Below are positions 7,287-17,700 of a stretch of DNA of 42,642 nt, one piece after another. Source of the DNA: Lachnospiraceae bacterium (GTDB taxonomy: Bacteria; Bacillota; Clostridia; Lachnospirales; Lachnospiraceae). Location: positions 1 to 42,642 of the forward strand of contig JAILHW010000175.1 of NCBI GenBank assembly GCA_024695605.1, written 5' to 3'. A model generated the notes under the pieces. It saw nothing but the letters and a program-made list of their open reading frames with translations. It did not search any database and was not told where the DNA came from. A program made the translations under genes and the position numbers. Position 1 is the first letter of the stretch, and every line of letters begins with the position of its first letter.

Positions 7287-9290
7287 ATGAAAAGTCTGAG
7301 GGGAAAAATGACGCTGATCGTTGTGCTGATCGTGCTCTTGTGTTCGGGGATTTTGTCGATCATCAGCTATTTTAAGGCTTCCACGATCCTGTCCGGGGAG
7401 CTGGAGACAAATTACAGTATAGCTGCAGACAGATATGCCCAGGAGCTGACAGCATGGATGAACAAGAATGCGACGATCATTGATACGCTGTGTGCGGATA
7501 TCAATACAAACAGGATCTTTGATCGCAGCAGTGAGGAGTTTCATACTTATCTGGAGACGAACTATAACATCCTAAATTCCGAAGGGTTCATATACGATAT
7601 TTATTTTACGGATCCAAACAGCATCATGGTATGTGCATCGGATTTCATATCGGACGGCTCGGTGGATTATGCGCATGACAGAGAGTGGTTTTTGCAGGCA
7701 GCGGAGACGAAGGAATTGTACTACTCGTCCCCCTATATGGATTCGGATTCCGGGCTTCCGGTTGTGACGATCTCAAAAGCGATCTTCAGTGACGGGGAGC
7801 TGAAGGGTGTTCTGTGTGCGGACATCTTTGTTGACACGCTGGTCAAGATCATAAGTGAGGCTGAGGTTGCCGAGAACAGCTATGCATTTTTGCTGGATCA
7901 GAATCTGGGAATGGTCGTTCATCCCAATGAGGCCTACACATTTGATGATGAACCCTACAACATCATGGACGTTGCTGATGCGCCTTATGAAGCGGTGGTA
8001 GCGGGGATCCAAAACAAATCAGAGGATATGGTCTATCTGAAGGATTATGACGGGATCACCCGTGGGATCGTGGTATCTCAAATGCCGGATACCGGATGGT
8101 TTGTCGGGATCGCGACGAGTAAGGCTGTGGTGACAGGATCTGTCAATCAGCTGATCGGAGGCTTTCTGATCGCAGCGCTGATATCGGTTGTTGTGGGAGT
8201 GATCGTTTCCGTGATCTTTGCGCCGATCCTGATGAAGGATATAGACAGGCTGGGCAAGGTAGTTGCACAGGGTGATATTTCCAGGGATCTGGAGGTCAAT
8301 AGCAAGGACGAGATCGGAACATTGTCCAGCAACTTTAATCTGATGATGCACAAGCTGCGGGCGGTTGTCTCCTCCGTTACACAGGTTTCCGACGGAATGA
8401 ATGCAACAGCCGTTGAATTGAAGGGCTATATGTCTGAGATCGGAGATCATGCAAACAGAACTGCGGAGGCCATGAACCAGGTGACTGTAAAAATGCAGGA
8501 CCAGGTCAATACAGTTGATCACGGCAGAAGAAGCCTTGGTGAATTCATAGAAAAGACGGCAGTCTTTGGCGGGAAATTCAATGAGATGAGAGAGGCCGTT
8601 GACAGGATCGAGGCAAGGATCGATGCAAATGTCGAATCCGTTGACAGAATGAAAGCCAATACGGATGTGTCAAATGAAAAAATGTCCGCTCTTTATCTGA
8701 TGGTGAAGGATATCCATGAAAACTCGGATCAGATCATGAGCATTGTGAACACGATCGTCGGCATCGCGGATCAGACCAATCTGCTGGCGCTCAATGCCTC
8801 GATAGAGGCTGCAAGAGCCGGTGAGGCCGGAAGAGGATTTGCAGTGGTCGCTGATGAAATACGAAGTCTGTCCGAGCAGACGAACAATTCCATAGGAAAC
8901 ATCAGTGCGATCACGGAGGAGCTGTATAAGGGACTTCAGGATATCGCAGGCGAGATCGAATCCGTGAACGGACTGGTATCTGATAACCGGGCCGGTGCAG
9001 AGGAGACAAAGGAGCTGTTTACCAACCTGTCTGACGGACTGCGAGGGATATACACGGATGTGAGCTCTCTTTCGGAGGAGTTTCACAATGTACTGGTTTC
9101 GGAAAAAGAGATTGAATCGGCGTTGTCCGAGATCGACAGCAATGCAAGGGTCTGCAACGATCTGATCACGGTTGCCACGGATTCGCTCGGTGAGCAGAAT
9201 GAAAGAATCTTTGCAGTCTCTGAACATGCCAGATCGCTTGGCAGCATGGCAGATGAGCTGCATGAAAAGGCAGGAAGCTTTGCCATCTGA
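7287..9290 (+). CDS. Methyl-accepting chemotaxis protein with dCache sensor
   Basis: A 667-residue chemoreceptor. The ATG at 7287 is preferred over the GTG at 7278 because AGGAGG (7272-7277) is then 9 bases upstream. First membrane helix at about residues 5-27; an extracellular double-Cache domain to about 275, with [22 protein letters not shown] as the typical core; second membrane helix at about 285-310; HAMP domain with [25 protein letters not shown]; then a long signalling coiled coil whose hairpin tip contains [32 protein letters not shown]. It senses a small ligand outside and controls CheA. No che genes are in the window. It lies upstream of the hydrogenase operon on the same strand with no clear terminator between, but whether they are linked functionally is unknown. 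Confidence 0.95.
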   Translation: MKSLRGKMTLIVVLIVLLCSGILSIISYFKASTILSGELETNYSIAADRYAQELTAWMNKNATIIDTLCADINTNRIFDRSSEEFHTYLETNYNILNSEGFIYDIYFTDPNSIMVCASDFISDGSVDYAHDREWFLQAAETKELYYSSPYMDSDSGLPVVTISKAIFSDGELKGVLCADIFVDTLVKIISEAEVAENSYAFLLDQNLGMVVHPNEAYTFDDEPYNIMDVADAPYEAVVAGIQNKSEDMVYLKDYDGITRGIVVSQMPDTGWFVGIATSKAVVTGSVNQLIGGFLIAALISVVVGVIVSVIFAPILMKDIDRLGKVVAQGDISRDLEVNSKDEIGTLSSNFNLMMHKLRAVVSSVTQVSDGMNATAVELKGYMSEIGDHANRTAEAMNQVTVKMQDQVNTVDHGRRSLGEFIEKTAVFGGKFNEMREAVDRIEARIDANVESVDRMKANTDVSNEKMSALYLMVKDIHENSDQIMSIVNTIVGIADQTNLLALNASIEAARAGEAGRGFAVVADEIRSLSEQTNNSIGNISAITEELYKGLQDIAGEIESVNGLVSDNRAGAEETKELFTNLSDGLRGIYTDVSSLSEEFHNVLVSEKEIESALSEIDSNARVCNDLITVATDSLGEQNERIFAVSEHARSLGSMADELHEKAGSFAI

Positions 9291-9328
9291 CAGAAGGCGT
9301 TCCTGGACAAACCACGGGAGGAAGAAGG

Positions 9329-10093
9329 ATGAATCTTGACAGGATCATAGCTGTTAGGAACAGTAAGACGGTGTATCGGGACGGGGACAAGGTCTATAAG
9401 GTGTTTGACAAGTCCTATTCCAAGGCGGACGTTTTAAACGAGGCCTTAAACCAGGCCAGGATCGAAGAAACGGGCCTGCATATTCCCAAGATCCTGGGCG
9501 TTACCATGACGGAGGGAAAATGGACCATCATCACGGAATTCATTGAGGGGAAAACCCTTGCGCAGCTGATGGCAGAGGAGCCTCAAAAGAGGGATGAATA
9601 CCTGGACCTTTTTGTATCCCTCCAGCTTCTTATGCATTCCAAAACCTGTCCCGGACTGAATCAGCTGAAGGATAAAATGAATCTGAAGATCGATCAGACA
9701 GATCTTCTGGCAACAGTCCGCTACGATCTGCACATGCGGATTGAAGCCATGCCAACCCATAACAAGGTCTGCCATGGAGACTATAATCCGTCGAATATCA
9801 TCATTACGGAGGATGGGACGCCCTACATCCTGGACTGGTCCCATGCAACGCAGGGGAATTCCTCGGCAGATGCGGCAATGACCTTCCTGCAGTTTTGCCT
9901 GGAACAGGATCAGAAGGGCGCGAAGGACTATCTGGAGCTGTTCTGTCAAAAGAGCAAAACGGAAAAACAGTATATTTACAAGTGGATGCCGATCGTGGAG
10001 GCGGTCTATGCGTTAAAGGGCAACGAGCGTGAGAAGGGGCTGCTGGGCTCCTGGACGGAGCTTGTGGATCAGGAAACCAGTCAACCGGCATAA
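9329..10093 (+). CDS. Phosphotransferase of the aminoglycoside/choline kinase fold
   Basis: A 254-residue small-molecule kinase. The N-lobe contains TVYRDGDKVYKVFDKSYSKADVLNEALNQ, with Lys and Glu in the usual ATP-contact places, and KWTIITEFIEGKTL as the hinge. The catalytic loop is HGDYNPSNII with D151 as the base, and the metal-binding Asp is D169 in ILDWSHA. The family phosphorylates aminoglycosides, choline, homoserine, fructosamine and others; nothing here indicates resistance, and a metabolic substrate is more likely. GGGAGGAAGAAGG precedes the start. It sits 38 bases after the chemoreceptor gene and 54 bases before the [2Fe-2S] protein gene, so it may be part of the hydrogenase transcript. 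Confidence 0.85.
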   Translation: MNLDRIIAVRNSKTVYRDGDKVYKVFDKSYSKADVLNEALNQARIEETGLHIPKILGVTMTEGKWTIITEFIEGKTLAQLMAEEPQKRDEYLDLFVSLQLLMHSKTCPGLNQLKDKMNLKIDQTDLLATVRYDLHMRIEAMPTHNKVCHGDYNPSNIIITEDGTPYILDWSHATQGNSSADAAMTFLQFCLEQDQKGAKDYLELFCQKSKTEKQYIYKWMPIVEAVYALKGNEREKGLLGSWTELVDQETSQPA

Positions 10094-10147
10094 GGACGCT
10101 TCTGTAAAGGGGATCCGTCATGCCATAGCACAAGGGAGATGAGTGTT

Positions 10148-10387
10148 ATGAAGGTCACAGTATGTATCGGTTCATCATGTCATATTAAGGGCTCCAGACA
10201 GGTGGTGGAAAAGCTGCAGTCCCTGATCAAACAGGCAGACATCGGCGAGCGCGTAGAGCTTGCCGGAACCTTCTGCATGGGAAAATGCCAGCAGGGCGTA
10301 TGTGTCACGGTCGGTGAGGAGTTCTTTTCCGTATCCCCGGAGGGTGTGGGGGAGTTTTTTGAGAAACATGTTTTGAACAGGGTGTAA
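10148..10387 (+). CDS. Small [2Fe-2S] thioredoxin-like ferredoxin (NuoE/HydC-like domain)
   Basis: A 79-residue protein. ATG 10148 is chosen because AGGGAG lies 9 bases upstream; an in-frame ATG at 10139 would overlap that site. Four Cys in the CxxxxC ... CxxxC pattern (C6, C11, C43, C47) match the thioredoxin-like [2Fe-2S] domain of NuoE and HydC; C52 is extra. The CIGSSCHIKGS and FCMGKCQQG stretches are the family motifs. It is a single-domain electron carrier and most likely passes electrons to or from the hydrogenase homologue encoded 14 bases downstream. Proteins of this type commonly accompany monomeric and sensory [FeFe]-hydrogenases in Clostridia. Confidence 0.9.
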   Translation: MKVTVCIGSSCHIKGSRQVVEKLQSLIKQADIGERVELAGTFCMGKCQQGVCVTVGEEFFSVSPEGVGEFFEKHVLNRV

Positions 10388-10401
10388 GGAAGGCAAGGCT
10401 T

Positions 10402-12075
10402 ATGGATTGTCTGACGCTGAAAAAATCAAACTGCAAAAACTGCTATAAGTGCATCAGGAATTGTCCGGTCAAATCCATACGGTTTTCGGGCAATCAGGCT
10501 TATATCATCGGGAATGAATGTATTCTGTGCGGCCATTGCTTTGTCGTATGTCCCCAGAATGCCAAGCAGATCGTCGATGAAACCGAGAAGGTGAAGGTTT
10601 TGCTGCATGCGGGGGATCCCGTTGTGGCCAGCCTGGCACCGTCTTTTGTTGCCAACTATGACGGGATCGGAATCGAAGCGATGCGGGATGCCATCAAAAA
10701 GCTGGGCTTTTTTGATGTTGAAGAAACCGCGATCGGCGCGACCATGGTAAAGTCGGAGTATGAACGGATGATCTGCGAGGAGGACCGGGATGTGATCATT
10801 TCCTCGTGCTGTCACTCCGTAAATCTCCTGATCCAGAAGCATTTTCCCGAGCTTTTACCGTATCTTGCAGATGTCATGTCACCCATGCAGGCGCATTGCA
10901 GGGATATCAAAAAGCGTATCCCGAATGCCAGGACGGTATTCATCGGTCCCTGTATCGCGAAAAAGGATGAGGCGCAGCATTACGAAGGAATCGTGGATGC
11001 GGTGCTGACCTTTGATGAGCTGACCGCCTGGATGGAGGCAGAGGGGATTGTGCCAAAGAAGGAGAAGGACAGCAGCCCAAACAGCAGAGCCAGGTTTTTC
11101 CCGACAGCGGGCGGTATCCTAAAGACCATGTCGCTTGATGATCCAAATTACAGCTATATGACGATTGACGGCGTTGAAAACTGTATCGCATCTTTGCGGG
11201 ACATCGCCTCCGGAAACGTGCATAAATGCTTTATCGAAATGTCGGCCTGTGCCGGAAGCTGTATCGGAGGACCGGTCATGGAGAAATCCCACCGCTCACC
11301 GATCAGAGACTATGTTGCGGTGGCAAAGTATGCCGGCGCAGATGATTTTATCGTAGAGCAGCCCCAAAAGAGCGAAATGCTCAAGGAATTTGAGATCATA
11401 GAGCAAAAATCCGAGATCCCCGGCGGGGAGGAGATCCTCGATACGCTCCGCCAGATGGGAAAGATGAGGCCGGAGGATGAGCTCAACTGCGGCTCGTGCG
11501 GCTATAATACCTGCAGGGACAAGGCGGTTGCGATCCTGCAGGGCAAGGCAGAGATCTCCATGTGTCTGCCGTTTTTAAAGGACAAGGCGGAGAACATCTC
11601 CGATGCGATCGCGCGAAATTCACCGAACGGACTGATCGTATTAAATGAAAAGCTTGAGGTACAGCAGGTGAACGAGGCGGCCCGCAGGATCTTAAACCTT
11701 CGCTCGGCAGAGGATATCCTTGGGGACCAGGTCGTTCGGATCTTAGAGCCGAAGGATTTTGCAAACGTACTGGAGACGGGCAGGGCGCTGCATGATAAAA
11801 GAGAGTATCTTGCCGAGTATGGGAGGTATGTGGAAAAGACCGTTGTATATGACAGGGATTACAAAACCCTGCTTGGTATCTTAAGGGATGTGACGGAGGA
11901 AGAGCTGCAGCGGAAAAAGAAAGAGGATATCAGCCGACAGACCGTGGAGATCGCGGATAAGGTTGTGGATAAACAGATGAGGATCGTTCAGGAGATCGCT
12001 TCGCTACTCGGAGAAACGGCAGCCGAAACGAAGATCGCCCTGACCAAACTGAAGGAGTCGATAAGCGATGAATAA
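10402..12075 (+). CDS. hydS: Sensory-type (group C-like) [FeFe]-hydrogenase with C-terminal Fe-S and PAS domains
   Basis: A 557-residue protein. Two N-terminal [4Fe-4S] motifs (C11/C14/C17/C21 and C40/C43/C46/C50). The H-cluster domain follows with all four cluster Cys kept: C136 or C137 in SSCCHSV, C184 in GPCIAKKDE, and C283 and C287 in SACAGSCIGG. L1 reads SSCCHS instead of the usual TSCCPxW, a change seen in non-catalytic, sensory-type members. After it comes a further Cys motif NCGSCGYNTC (C363, C366, C371), then a PAS domain (about 395-500) and a coiled-coil tail. This architecture is that of HydS-like proteins proposed to sense H2 or redox state; sensing is inferred from the family, not proven. 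It overlaps the phosphatase gene by 8 bases, implying a signalling partnership. Confidence 0.9.
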   Translation: MDCLTLKKSNCKNCYKCIRNCPVKSIRFSGNQAYIIGNECILCGHCFVVCPQNAKQIVDETEKVKVLLHAGDPVVASLAPSFVANYDGIGIEAMRDAIKKLGFFDVEETAIGATMVKSEYERMICEEDRDVIISSCCHSVNLLIQKHFPELLPYLADVMSPMQAHCRDIKKRIPNARTVFIGPCIAKKDEAQHYEGIVDAVLTFDELTAWMEAEGIVPKKEKDSSPNSRARFFPTAGGILKTMSLDDPNYSYMTIDGVENCIASLRDIASGNVHKCFIEMSACAGSCIGGPVMEKSHRSPIRDYVAVAKYAGADDFIVEQPQKSEMLKEFEIIEQKSEIPGGEEILDTLRQMGKMRPEDELNCGSCGYNTCRDKAVAILQGKAEISMCLPFLKDKAENISDAIARNSPNGLIVLNEKLEVQQVNEAARRILNLRSAEDILGDQVVRILEPKDFANVLETGRALHDKREYLAEYGRYVEKTVVYDRDYKTLLGILRDVTEEELQRKKKEDISRQTVEIADKVVDKQMRIVQEIASLLGETAAETKIALTKLKESISDE

Positions 12076-13240
12076 TCTGTGTGCCGACATCGGCTGGAAA
12101 AGTATCAATCATGAAGGCGAGCAGCTGTGCGGCGATCATATCGATATCGTGGACCAGGATGAAAATTCCTCCGTGATCGTACTGGCGGACGGATTGGGAA
12201 GCGGCGTGAAGGCAAGTATTTTATCCACGCTGACATCCAAGATCATTTCTACCATGCTTGCGGAGGGGATCAGTCTTGAGGATTGTGTATCAACGATCGC
12301 GGCGACGCTTCCGATCTGCTCGGTCAGAGGCGTGGCATATTCCACGTTTACCATCATTCATCTGATCGATCATGAGACGGTAGAGCTGATCCAATATGAC
12401 AATCCCGATGTGATCTTTATCCGGGATGTGGAGATCTATGACTACCCAAGGCGTGAGCTTCATATCTGCGAAAAGACGATGTATAAATCCGTGATCAAGC
12501 TGCAGGAAGGCGACGTTATGATCGCCATGAGCGACGGATGTCCGCATGCGGGGATCGGCCTTGCCTATAACTTCGGATGGAAATGGGAGGATATCGCCGA
12601 ATTCATGCGGGGCATCTCGGTTGCGGGCTATACGGCAAAAACCATGGCAACGATGCTGGTGGATGAGTGTAATAAGGAATACGGCTACAGCCCGGGGGAT
12701 GATGCGACAGCCTGTGTGGTGAAGATCCGCAGGCGCGAGCCCATGAACATCCTGTTTGGACCGCCCAAAAACAGGGATGACTGCGGTCGTATGATGGCGC
12801 TGTTTTTCTCAAAGGAAGGAAAGCACATCATCTGCGGCGGGACCACATCATCGATCGCCGCCGATTATCTGAAAAAGCCCCTGCGGGTGAGCCTTGATTT
12901 TGAAAAAAGCGATATCCCGCCTATAGCCAAGATCGAAGGCGTCGATCTGGTTACGGAGGGCGTCATTACGATCAATAAGGTGATCGAATATGCCAAGGAT
13001 GTCCTGGGAGATAACCGGTATTACGAGGAATGGAGCTTTCAGCGGGACGGTGCTTCGCTCATTGCCAGAATGCTGTTTGAGGAAGCGACCGATATCAATT
13101 TCTACGTCGGAAGGGCAGTCAATCCGGCGCATCAGAATCCCGACCTGCCGATCAATTTTAATATCAAGATGAGTCTGGTCGAGGAGCTGTCCGGGTGCCT
13201 GAAGCAGATGGGCAAACGGATCAAAGTCAGTTATTTTTAA
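12068..13240 (+). CDS. SpoIIE/PP2C-type serine/threonine phosphatase linked to the hydrogenase
   Basis: A 390-residue protein whose start overlaps the end of the sensory hydrogenase gene. The PP2C metal centre is visible: VIVLADGLGSG (D41), VMIAMSDGCPHAG, and SPGDDATACVVKI near residue 235. No membrane segment. After the phosphatase domain about 150 residues remain, starting at PMNILFGPPKNRDDCGRMM and including GKHIICGGTTSSIAADYL, which I cannot assign to a family. PP2C phosphatases of the SpoIIE type dephosphorylate anti-anti-sigma-like or other Ser/Thr-phosphoproteins under control of a sensor; here the PAS-hydrogenase is the natural input. No anti-sigma factor, antagonist or kinase of that kind is encoded nearby, so the target is unknown. 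Confidence 0.9.
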   Translation: MNNLCADIGWKSINHEGEQLCGDHIDIVDQDENSSVIVLADGLGSGVKASILSTLTSKIISTMLAEGISLEDCVSTIAATLPICSVRGVAYSTFTIIHLIDHETVELIQYDNPDVIFIRDVEIYDYPRRELHICEKTMYKSVIKLQEGDVMIAMSDGCPHAGIGLAYNFGWKWEDIAEFMRGISVAGYTAKTMATMLVDECNKEYGYSPGDDATACVVKIRRREPMNILFGPPKNRDDCGRMMALFFSKEGKHIICGGTTSSIAADYLKKPLRVSLDFEKSDIPPIAKIEGVDLVTEGVITINKVIEYAKDVLGDNRYYEEWSFQRDGASLIARMLFEEATDINFYVGRAVNPAHQNPDLPINFNIKMSLVEELSGCLKQMGKRIKVSYF

Positions 13241-13251
13241 GGAGAGAGGAA

Positions 13252-14676
13252 ATGTATAAATTTGACACCAAGGTGCAGCATCTGAAGTATAAGGTCCTTC
13301 GGGAGGTGGCGCGCTACGCATGGGAGGATACGCTGCTTGAGAATGTGATGAATATTCCTGCGATCATAGCGCCGGGCAAGGTTCCCACCATGCGGTGCTG
13401 TGTCTATAAGGAACGTGCGATCCTTGGAGACCGTATTCGCGTTGCTGTCGGAGGAAATAAGGACAATCCCAACGTGATCGAAGTGATCGAGACGGCCTGT
13501 GACGAGTGCCCGATGGGCGGGTATGAGGTAACGAATGCCTGCAGAGGCTGTCTTGCACACCGCTGCGTCGATGCGTGTAAATTCGGTGCGCTGACGCTGG
13601 ATCAGAACCATACGGCGCATATCGACAAAGCACTGTGCAAGGAATGCGGTGCCTGCGCAAAGGTGTGCCCCTATACAGCGATCATCTCGCTGAAAAGACC
13701 CTGTCAGAATGCCTGTAAGGTGAAGGCGATCAGCATGAACGAGGACAGAGTTGCAACCATCGACAACAGCAAATGCATTGCCTGCGGAGCGTGTGTCTAT
13801 CAGTGCCCGTTTGGTGCGATCATGGATAAGTCCTATCTGCTGGATGTGATCGATCTGATCAAAAAAAGTCAGGGCAACAGCAAATATAAGGTGTATGCAG
13901 TCGTTGCGCCGTCGATCTCGAGTCAGTTTTCCTATGCAAAGCTCGGACAGGTCGTTTCCGGCATCAGAGAACTGGGCTTTCATACCGTGATCGAGGTAGC
14001 CCTCGGCGCGGATATGGTGGCGGATGCCGAAAGCAGAGAGCTTGTGGAAAAGGGCTTTCTGACCAGCTCCTGCTGTCCTGCCTTTGTCAGCTTTATCGAG
14101 AAAAATCATCCCGATATGCTGCCGCTTGTTTCACACAATCTTTCACCGATGGCCACACTTGGAAAGTATCTGAAGGAGCATGATGAGAACTGCAGGGTGG
14201 TATTCATCGGACCCTGTACCGCGAAAAAAGCCGAGGCCCAAAAGGAAGAGGTCCGGCAGTATATCGATGTCGTGATGACATTTGAGGAGCTGCAAGCCTT
14301 ATTTGATTCGAAGGACATTGATATTACAACACTCGAGGAAACGGCACTGGACAATGCTTCCTTCTTCGGAAGGATCTTTGCAAGATCCGGAGGTCTGACC
14401 GATGCTGTGGCGCAGGCCATGAAGGAGCACGGCGAGGAGGACTTCGAATTAAAGCCCTGCATCTGCGACGGCATAGAAGAATGCTCCATCGCACTTCTGA
14501 AGAAGAAAAAGGGCGTGCTCGATGCCAATTTCATTGAGGGAATGGCCTGTGTCGGCGGCTGCATCGGAGGAGCGGGCTGTCTGACGCACGGTGCAAAGGA
14601 TAAGGCCGAGGTGGATAAGTACGGAAAGGAAGCGCTGGAGAAGACCATCACCGATGCAATCTCCACATTGCTGTAA
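13252..14676 (+). CDS. Group B-type monomeric [FeFe]-hydrogenase
   Basis: A 474-residue protein. ATG 13252 is chosen because AAGGAGAGAGG precedes it; the frame is open 57 bases further upstream, inside the phosphatase gene. The N-terminal half is Cys-rich: C83/C86, a C97xxCxxxxCxxxC109 block, C129/C132/C135/C139, C151/C155 and C175/C178/C181/C185, enough for several Fe-S clusters. The H-cluster motifs are complete and of catalytic type: SSCCPAF (C274, C275), GPCTAKK (C322) and EGMACVGGCIGG (C433, C437). This motif set and length fit the group B family (model name FeFe_hydrog_B1), widespread in gut Clostridia and thought to evolve H2 from reduced ferredoxin. It is the last gene of the operon, 11 bases after the phosphatase gene. 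Maturases HydEFG are not in the window. Confidence 0.93.
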   Translation: MYKFDTKVQHLKYKVLREVARYAWEDTLLENVMNIPAIIAPGKVPTMRCCVYKERAILGDRIRVAVGGNKDNPNVIEVIETACDECPMGGYEVTNACRGCLAHRCVDACKFGALTLDQNHTAHIDKALCKECGACAKVCPYTAIISLKRPCQNACKVKAISMNEDRVATIDNSKCIACGACVYQCPFGAIMDKSYLLDVIDLIKKSQGNSKYKVYAVVAPSISSQFSYAKLGQVVSGIRELGFHTVIEVALGADMVADAESRELVEKGFLTSSCCPAFVSFIEKNHPDMLPLVSHNLSPMATLGKYLKEHDENCRVVFIGPCTAKKAEAQKEEVRQYIDVVMTFEELQALFDSKDIDITTLEETALDNASFFGRIFARSGGLTDAVAQAMKEHGEEDFELKPCICDGIEECSIALLKKKKGVLDANFIEGMACVGGCIGGAGCLTHGAKDKAEVDKYGKEALEKTITDAISTLL

Positions 14677-14708
14677 AAGCATAAGCTATAGTATTTAAGC
14701 CTTAGATG

Positions 14709-14750
14709 AAAAAAGCTCCGTATCCCGAAACCGGGGATACGGAGCTTTTG
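14709..14750. terminator. Bidirectional terminator between hydrogenase and GH16 genes
   Basis: Perfect 16-bp stem AAAAGCTCCGTATCCC (14711-14726) / GGGATACGGAGCTTTT (14734-14749), 7-base loop. Six As on the left give six Us for the minus-strand GH16 transcript; the plus-strand side has four. The two genes converge here. Confidence 0.92.
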
Positions 14751-14760
14751 GTATTGGGTC

Positions 14761-17700
14761 TTATGAGATCTTAATCGTTATGGTTTTCTTTTTGTTGCTT
14801 CCGTCGGTGGCAGCGGCCGTGATCTTAACGGTTTTGCCTTTTCCTGCGAGGGTGGTTTTTACAACGCCCTTTTTGGAAACGGTAGCATAAGCGGAATTGT
14901 CTACGCTCCAGGTCAGTGTCCGGTTGGTCTTTGCATCGGAAGGATTTACCTTTGCCCTGATCTTTACGGATTTTCCGGCCTTTACGGTTTTTTTGGAAGC
15001 CTTCAGGGTGATCTTTTTCACCGCATGCTTCATGATCCTGATCTTGTAGGTTCCGATCTTGCCGCTTCCGTCGTTTGCTGCTGCGGTAATGGTAACGGTC
15101 TTACCGGCGCCGGCCTTCTTGGTGGTCACAACGCCCTTGTCGGAAACGGTTGCATACTTCGGATTGCTGGATTTCCAGGTAAGCGTCTGATCAGCTGCGT
15201 TGGCAGGTGCCAAAGCTGCGGTAAGCGTGATCTTTTTGCCTGCTGCGATCTTTTTGGAGATACCGGTAAGGGTGATCTTCTCAACAGCTGCTTTCGCAGG
15301 CTCGCCCGGGGTCTTGACATCGCTGCCGGGTTTTGCTTCGTTGCCCGGTTTTGCTTCGCTGCCTGCCGGCTTTGCTTCTTTGTCGGAGCCATCAGTATGC
15401 TTGTCCGGCGTTTGGGTTTCCTTGCCGGGCTTTGTCATATCATCTGCGGGGCCTGCATCGGGAGCCTTCTCTTTTTCCCAATGTGCATAAAGCGTGATGT
15501 CGCCTGTCCGGTCCGTGGAAAGCGAGGTTATGTAATCGGAGCTGTTTTTCTCAAGCGTCCAGCCAAGGAAGGTGAAGCCGTCCTTTGCAGCAGGTGCAAG
15601 TGAAAGGCTTGGTGCCGTATTTCCGGAAACAGATCCGTATCCGATCGGATTGGAATCTGCATTTGTGCCGCCATCCAGATCATAGTCGATGGTATAGAAG
15701 GCTTCATACAAGGTGCCGGCACCGTTTACGTCATCATTGGCTTCTGCAGGCTTTAATGTGAATTCCACATCCTTAAAGCGGAAGGTTCCGTTTGCTGCCT
15801 GGCTGTGCCCAAGGCCAAAGTTGACATGGGTATTTTTGATGGAGGAAGCTACATTCACTTCCTTGGTATAGGTATAGAACCCATCTTCATCGGGCTGTCC
15901 TAAATCCTTGAGATCGACTGCTACAACATCCTGTGCAACAGCCCAGCCGCCGCCGTCTTCCTGAATGATATACTCAAAGGTTTGGTTGGTGTTTGCATCC
16001 ATTTTCACCTTAAAGGTGAGGGTGTAGGATTTTCCGCCGACAATATCGAAATCGTTGCTGCCGATCTGCGGCGTGTACCATGCGTTTGGATCACTGTTTA
16101 CACCGGATGCGACCCAGGTATTGCCCTCTTTTGCGAGATTGATCGCTGCACCGCCGGAACCGGCCGTGTTACCCTGCCATACATCATCGGGGGTGACGGG
16201 GGTTTCATCAACGGGAGCGGCCTGGGACTTGCCGATCATGGATACATTGTCAATCTGTACGGATGCACCCTCCGGGAAGCGAAGGACCAGAGCGGCATTT
16301 TCCGCATCCACCTTCGTCGTAAAGGTCCAGCTGTAGGTGTGAACGCCGCTGCTTGCTTTGTAGGCGCCCATCGAGGAAATGATCTGGTCACCTAAGGTGC
16401 CATCATCATTTACGCGGCAAAGGTCAACGGTTACATAGGTGTTTTCTTTGCTGTAAAGATCAAAGTTTACGGTATAGGTATCAGCTTTCAGCTTCAGATC
16501 CGGCTGGCAGATGGTAGGCTCTTTGCCATCTTCTGCAGAAACCTGTGCACGGCGTTCGTAGTAGTGCACCTGTCCGGCTGCAACGTCCAAAACGGAAAGA
16601 TCGGTATCCTGCAGCGCTTCTGTCGTAAAGCGGGGAACCGCAAGGGTGGTGCCTTCTGCTGCTCTCCAGTAGCCGGTGTGATGCTCGCCCTGGTCAAAGC
16701 TGCCGTTATAGATCAGGTTTCCGTCGGATAAGGGTTTACGGATCTGTGCTTCCTGCTCAAGAGCAGCAGGGTCAACGATCTCTACCTTGACATTTCCGAT
16801 ATAGACATTGCCGGTTGCCTGTGCGCCGACATTGAACTCGATCCTGCACTTGTCAAAATCCTCCGGCTGTGCAAACAGAAATTCAGTTGTGGAGGGCTCG
16901 TCGGTCAGCGTAAAGGACTGAATGCCGTAGGCGCCCCAGCTGTTCCATTCCTTGGAGTCACAATTAACGGTTTTTCCTACCATGCCGCCGTCGGCATAGG
17001 CATCAAAGCTGACCTTGTAAACATAGCCGGCCTTTGCGTCATAGTGGCCGATCAGCTGTACGGAATAGTCATTGGCACCTGCCTGGGCGATGCCCACCTT
17101 TGCAAAGGTCTGTGCGTTGTTATTGGTATAGGCGCTGATGGTAGCACCTTTGCCGTCATCCTGATTGGAAAGGGCCCATTTGGTCGTATCACAGGTTGCA
17201 TCTGCCATGCCGTCCTTCGAAGCAAGGTCGATGGAATCCGAAGTCAGCGCGGGAATCTGATTGATCCCGGCGTAGTCTGCCCAGTCGTCTTTGGTTTCAT
17301 CAGAAGCTACGCGTACAGCTTCGGGAGCGTAGCCGTCAGTCTTGTGATAGACACGTACATAATCGACATACATATTGATCTGATCTTCAAAGGCTGCCTT
17401 GTTAGCGGTGCCGCCAAACTGGCCGCTGTCCACTGCAAGATTCAACAGCATATAGAAGGGCTCATCGAAGGGAGCGTCAAAGGAAAGAGCATCCGAAGTG
17501 CCCGGGATCTGTCCCTTCCAGTTTGTCAGGGTATTGATCGGCTGGCCGTCATAGTACCAGGTCATCTTGCCCGGCTCCCAGTCAACTGCGTAGGTATGGA
17601 AGTGGGAGAAGCTGCTGGAAAGACCTACATAGCCACTGCCCTTGTAAACGTGCTCGGGAGCGCCCCAGTGCAGGGTACCGCAAGCCTGATTGCCGTTTAC

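Noticed and set aside
9329..10093. Aminoglycoside resistance gene
   Set aside because: It has the APH/choline kinase fold, but low similarity in the substrate lobe to known resistance enzymes as far as I can recall, and sits in a metabolic context.
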